Assembly: GCA_002771015.1 (NCBI GenBank)
Contig: PCUO01000006.1
Coordinates: 1 to 16,174, forward strand
Length of the DNA stretch: 16,174 nucleotides
Direction of reading: 5' to 3'
From: Candidatus Yonathbacteria bacterium CG17_big_fil_post_rev_8_21_14_2_50_43_9
GTDB taxonomy: Bacteria > Patescibacteriota > Minisyncoccia > Phycocordibacterales > UBA1550
The translations under genes and the position numbers were made by a program. The first letter of the stretch is position 1. Every line of letters starts with the position of its first letter. The notes beneath the pieces are model-generated. The model saw only the letters and a program-made list of their open reading frames with translations. It was not told the origin of the DNA and ran no database searches. Positions 13,416 to 16,174 of the stretch are shown piece by piece.

Positions 13416-13770
13416 AGATTGTTCCGATAGGTAAAATAAGCGGGATACACCCGTTTGGGACAAATTGCCAACACCCTTTACTTCCTGGTATATATGTCCC
13501 AAGCACCCATGGTCCTGGACGGAAAATCTGGTAAAAGGCATACATCATCCCTGATCCATCATATGAAAATATTCCTCCTGCTGGTGGCCCAACGGTAATA
13601 GCAATATTGGCGCTACAAGGACAGTACATCACATTCAGAATTTGCCCACCAAATGGAGCTATCGCTTCCCCTGAATTAATCCTCATTCCAAAAGAGAAAA
13701 CAATCAAAAATATCACTATAACAAAACTTATTATAACTGGGCGATATTTTGTGTATGAAAAAAGCTTCAT
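13393..13770 (-). CDS. Small exported/membrane protein with four cysteines
   Basis: I place the start at the ATG at 13770 (MKLFSYTKYR), giving 125 residues; the frame is open to 13815, but those extra residues lack signal-peptide character and overlap the intergenic spacer. A basic start is followed by one hydrophobic helix (about 11-29), a signal anchor or signal peptide. The exported part is Gly-, Pro- and aromatic-rich and starts with APFGGQILNVMYCPC (38-52); cysteines are at 50, 52, 100 and 108 and could form two disulfides. Similar short proteins with the PFGG...C.C pattern are, as I recall, widespread in Parcubacteria, without known function. It is the last gene of the minus-strand surface cluster, 51 bp after the PG-binding/IPT gene, and overlaps the 3' end of rsmA tail to tail. 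Confidence 0.78.
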   Translation of the reverse strand: MKLFSYTKYRPVIISFVIVIFLIVFSFGMRINSGEAIAPFGGQILNVMYCPCSANIAITVGPPAGGIFSYDGSGMMYAFYQIFRPGPWVLGTYIPGSKGCWQFVPNGCIPLILPIGTISTVGTSM

Positions 13771-13821
13771 ATACTCTATTCTTTCACAATAACCCCAATT
13801 CTGCAAACAATGCAAAAGTGA

Positions 13822-14784
13822 CTATATTTCTAGCTCAAAGCTTTTCCCATTACTCACACCATTTTCATTAACAATATGAACCCAAACTGGGAATGAAGTT
13901 TTTTTCGCAGAAGAGAAACTTGTTGTTGCGGATAAAATATCCAGTGGAACAACAAATGACAACGAGGTTCCGTCTGTTGAAGTAACTTTTTCTACAATGT
14001 TTATCCCTGTACGCAAAGTATTCCCATATGACACAAACCCTGAGCCATTTATTGTAACAGTCGCGCCACGTGTCGCTCGCGAAGGATTGATATTCTCAAT
14101 TTTTGGTTCTGGCGTCACACCGTCTGTTACGACAAAAAATGCATCCTTGTTGCTATCTCCTCTGGCATTTTTTACAAACAAAGAATAATTGCCTTTTGGT
14201 ATTGCAGGAATTTTAAATGTGATGGCTTGCCCATTCCATGATGACGCTTTTTCAACAGCGTGTCCGTCACCGAAATAAATTGTATTGCCTGTTGGAGTAA
14301 ACCCTTCGCCAGAGATAGTGATCATTGTGCCTGGCTTGCCAGAATACTGCGAGGGAAACATTACAACCACTTCTCCTTTTTGACTAGTAGCGGTGAAGGA
14401 CGCAAGCGTTGGTGTTGCAACAACAACCGCTGAAGTGCCTGTTGTGTTTAAAATAGATACAACTTTCGCGCGAGTTTTTTCACCAAAAAACCCTGTTCCA
14501 GCAACCAGCCCTATTGGCGCAAGAACCTCGGCGCGGTGTTTCTCTTGAAATTTAATAAGCGCGCGTTTAGTTGCTGTACCGAAATAACTGGTCTCATTTC
14601 CTGGCGAACCAGCGCCGACATCAGCAACACGTGTTTCTGAGTCTTTGTTAAGAATTTTTTGCAATTCACGCACGTCCTCACCGCGCATTCCAATAGATAG
14701 AGACCGGGTAAAATCTCCAGCCACTGCAAAAATGGTGTTTGGAATAGTGAGCAAAAACAAATAAAATATTATTTTAATTTTCAT
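13822..14784 (-). CDS. Exported peptidoglycan-binding / IPT-TIG domain protein
   Basis: A 320-residue secreted protein. It has a classical signal peptide (KIKIIFYLFLLTIPNTIFA, 2-20). A PG_binding_1-like domain follows (about 24-112: LSIGMRGEDVRELQKILNKD, then YFGTATKRALIKFQEKH and GFFGEKTRAKV), the three-helix fold that holds cell-wall hydrolases and surface proteins on peptidoglycan. Two immunoglobulin-like IPT/TIG domains occupy about 142-220 and 228-319, each with the typical GTMITISGEGF / GATVTINGSGF turn. There is no catalytic domain, so it is probably a wall-anchored surface or adhesion protein rather than an enzyme. It lies 30 bp after the dockerin-like gene on the same strand. An extended -10 (TGTTATACT) directly before the ATG also suggests its own leaderless transcript. 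Confidence 0.9.
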   Translation of the reverse strand: MKIKIIFYLFLLTIPNTIFAVAGDFTRSLSIGMRGEDVRELQKILNKDSETRVADVGAGSPGNETSYFGTATKRALIKFQEKHRAEVLAPIGLVAGTGFFGEKTRAKVVSILNTTGTSAVVVATPTLASFTATSQKGEVVVMFPSQYSGKPGTMITISGEGFTPTGNTIYFGDGHAVEKASSWNGQAITFKIPAIPKGNYSLFVKNARGDSNKDAFFVVTDGVTPEPKIENINPSRATRGATVTINGSGFVSYGNTLRTGINIVEKVTSTDGTSLSFVVPLDILSATTSFSSAKKTSFPVWVHIVNENGVSNGKSFELEI

Positions 14785-14790
14785 ACAAAA

Positions 14791-14799
14791 AGTATAACA
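14791..14799 (-). promoter_or_regulatory. Extended -10 of the PG-binding/IPT gene
   Basis: On the minus strand TGTTATACT ends six bases before the ATG (14784-14782), so the message would be leaderless. The box lies in the 30-bp gap behind the dockerin-like gene. Confidence 0.55.
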
Positions 14800-14814
14800 C
14801 TCAATCTTGAATAA

Positions 14815-16174
14815 TTAATACAAATCAACCACCCCATCATCATTAAAATCCAGGAGCAGGGCGCCAGTGTTATATTCAGCAAGGTCTGCGATGTCAACAA
14901 CACCATCTCTATTCACATCGGCAGAACCGCATTTTTCAAACGCCTTGTGTCCAATACAATAATTGATAATCTGTTTATCAGTATATCCAGTTGGGTCAAA
15001 AAATCTTGACTCAAACCAATCCAGTTTCCACCCATAAGCAAGCCCTGGCCCACTAAAAAGATCGTTTGAAAAATTGAGATCTCTATCATCAATTGTTCCG
15101 TCTCCATTAAAATCTGCCTGCGCGCATGTGCCCGCAACAGGCGCCCCATTACACGAATTAAAAACCGAACTGTCGGCGCCGTCTGCCCCAAAATCCGCTA
15201 TGCCGTCATCATTCAGATCATATTGCGCTATAGTCGCATAAGTTATTTTACCGAGAACATTTGGGTAGTATGGATTATATATGTTGCCATCATTATCGGG
15301 ATCCTGTCTATTAAAAAATGTCTCTGAAAGAAGGGAGCGTAGGTTAACGGCGCTCCCAGACAACGCGCTGTCAACCCATATTTTAAAATTGCTATATTGT
15401 CCATCACTACCTGCTTCACCAGGAGATACGCCGTCTGCGCCGTAAACGAAACTGAAAGGCATATTGATATACCCGCTGTCCTTGGCGCACACACCTCCAA
15501 GAGAGTAGTACCGTAGCCACGTAGCACCGTTACAAGAAACCGTTGGCATCGACACTACCCCTGTTTCACCACATGGATTAATTTGTATGTTCCACAAACT
15601 ATCATCCTGGTGTTGTTGACGAGGAAGAATCCCGCTAATGTCTGCTGTTGAAATCTTAAAGAAGCAAGAGACAGGAGTGCTTAGGTTTTCAAGCTCCAAT
15701 CTGTTGTTCCCGTTTACATCAGACATTGCCCCTTTTGAGCTAAACAAGTCAAGATCTACTGAGTTTGTCACTCCATCGTTGTTTAAGTCTGTTTTACCAC
15801 ACAGAGGTTCTGTTGTGTTACTGAAACAGTGTGAGATTATAGAGTAGTCATTGTCACGATTGATATATGTGTTTAATATATTTTGAATCATCGCGCCAAA
15901 GTTATCAACAGATATTCCTGTTGTTGAGGTTTGCAAGCTTTCTGTTGGGGCATCCGTTGTGTTTGTTGTTTGCGTCCCTGCGCTAGTTGCTTCCGGCACC
16001 ACCGTCTGATTTACTTCATTTGCTGGTGGAATATGCACACCCCCCGTCGATGTAGTTGGCACCATTGGGCTCGTCCCCACTGGTGGCAACATAAAATTAA
16101 ATGACACGAGACTAGGGTTGATAGAGTTGAGGATGAGGTAAGATGTAAGGACGAGAGCAAGTCCTATGAAAGCG
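14815..16174 (-). CDS. Surface protein with dockerin-like calcium loops (5' end outside window)
   Basis: The frame is open to the right edge, so the gene is partial: 452 residues are visible. A GTG at 16107 is possible but unlikely as the start, because a hydrophobic segment (FIGLALVLTSYLILNSINPSLV, visible 2-23) precedes it in frame and looks like a signal anchor or pilin-like helix. After a Thr/Pro-rich linker come seven EF-hand/dockerin-type loops of the form DxNxDG or similar, at visible residues 129, 152, 291, 319, 354, 419 and 442. Three have a fixed preface, C-x8-C-x3-DxNxDG (Cys 116/125, 341/350, 406/415). Such loops bind Ca2+ and are typical of dockerins and secreted structural proteins. 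No cohesin or enzyme domain is visible. It leads a minus-strand operon with the PG-binding/IPT protein and the small Cys protein, which suggests a shared surface structure. Confidence 0.85.
   Translation of the reverse strand, partial: AFIGLALVLTSYLILNSINPSLVSFNFMLPPVGTSPMVPTTSTGGVHIPPANEVNQTVVPEATSAGTQTTNTTDAPTESLQTSTTGISVDNFGAMIQNILNTYINRDNDYSIISHCFSNTTEPLCGKTDLNNDGVTNSVDLDLFSSKGAMSDVNGNNRLELENLSTPVSCFFKISTADISGILPRQQHQDDSLWNIQINPCGETGVVSMPTVSCNGATWLRYYSLGGVCAKDSGYINMPFSFVYGADGVSPGEAGSDGQYSNFKIWVDSALSGSAVNLRSLLSETFFNRQDPDNDGNIYNPYYPNVLGKITYATIAQYDLNDDGIADFGADGADSSVFNSCNGAPVAGTCAQADFNGDGTIDDRDLNFSNDLFSGPGLAYGWKLDWFESRFFDPTGYTDKQIINYCIGHKAFEKCGSADVNRDGVVDIADLAEYNTGALLLDFNDDGVVDLY

Overview
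The window looks like a chromosomal segment of a Patescibacteria/CPR bacterium, most likely a Parcubacteria-type lineage. This is an inference from gene content and style: compact single-copy housekeeping genes, several lineage-flavoured membrane or secreted hypotheticals, LysM/M23 and dockerin-like surface proteins, and almost no Shine-Dalgarno sequences. In place of ribosome binding sites, -10 boxes sit 6-12 bases before several start codons. No tRNA, rRNA, CRISPR array, transposase or prophage gene was found.

Layout. At 1-738 is the 3' part of a sodium:solute symporter (+), then rpsO (841-1104) with a strongly self-complementary 3' region and a terminator (1105-1323). An NYN/PIN-like nuclease gene (1461-2051) has a possible pseudoknot leader. 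A 549-base gap holds two strong hairpins, a 34-bp perfect palindrome and several -10 boxes. It is followed by a one-helix membrane protein (2601-3608), a DksA/TraR-type zinc-finger protein (3782-4141) and the ComM/YifB ATPase (4286-5824). Converging on comM is a LysM-LysM-M23 cell-wall hydrolase (5930-7009, -). Then come a large membrane-anchored coiled-coil/LysM-like protein (7447-10023), a small acidic helical protein (10176-10505), a UvrD/PcrA helicase (10649-12592) and rsmA/ksgA (12612-13415). From 13393 to the right edge a minus-strand cluster encodes three secreted or surface proteins: a Cys-containing small membrane protein, a peptidoglycan-binding/IPT protein, and a dockerin-like Ca-loop protein whose 5' end lies outside the window.

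How the genes fit together. Translation (rpsO, rsmA), DNA handling (comM, the UvrD-type helicase) and cell envelope or surface functions (M23 hydrolase, LysM-like membrane protein, PG-binding/IPT protein, dockerin-like protein) are interleaved rather than built into one pathway. The minus-strand trio at the right is the only convincing multi-gene surface operon.

The most unusual content is between the genes. Nearly every gap carries long, near-perfect inverted repeats. Six of these hairpins share a CGC-NNN-GCG apex although their arms differ. Two other gaps (3650-3749, 7120-7213) carry diverged copies of one roughly 95-100 nt hairpin repeat with compensatory stem changes. The rpsO 3' region folds on paper into an 18-position closing helix around three hairpin arms, followed directly by a terminator, which makes it the best candidate for an undescribed structured RNA here.
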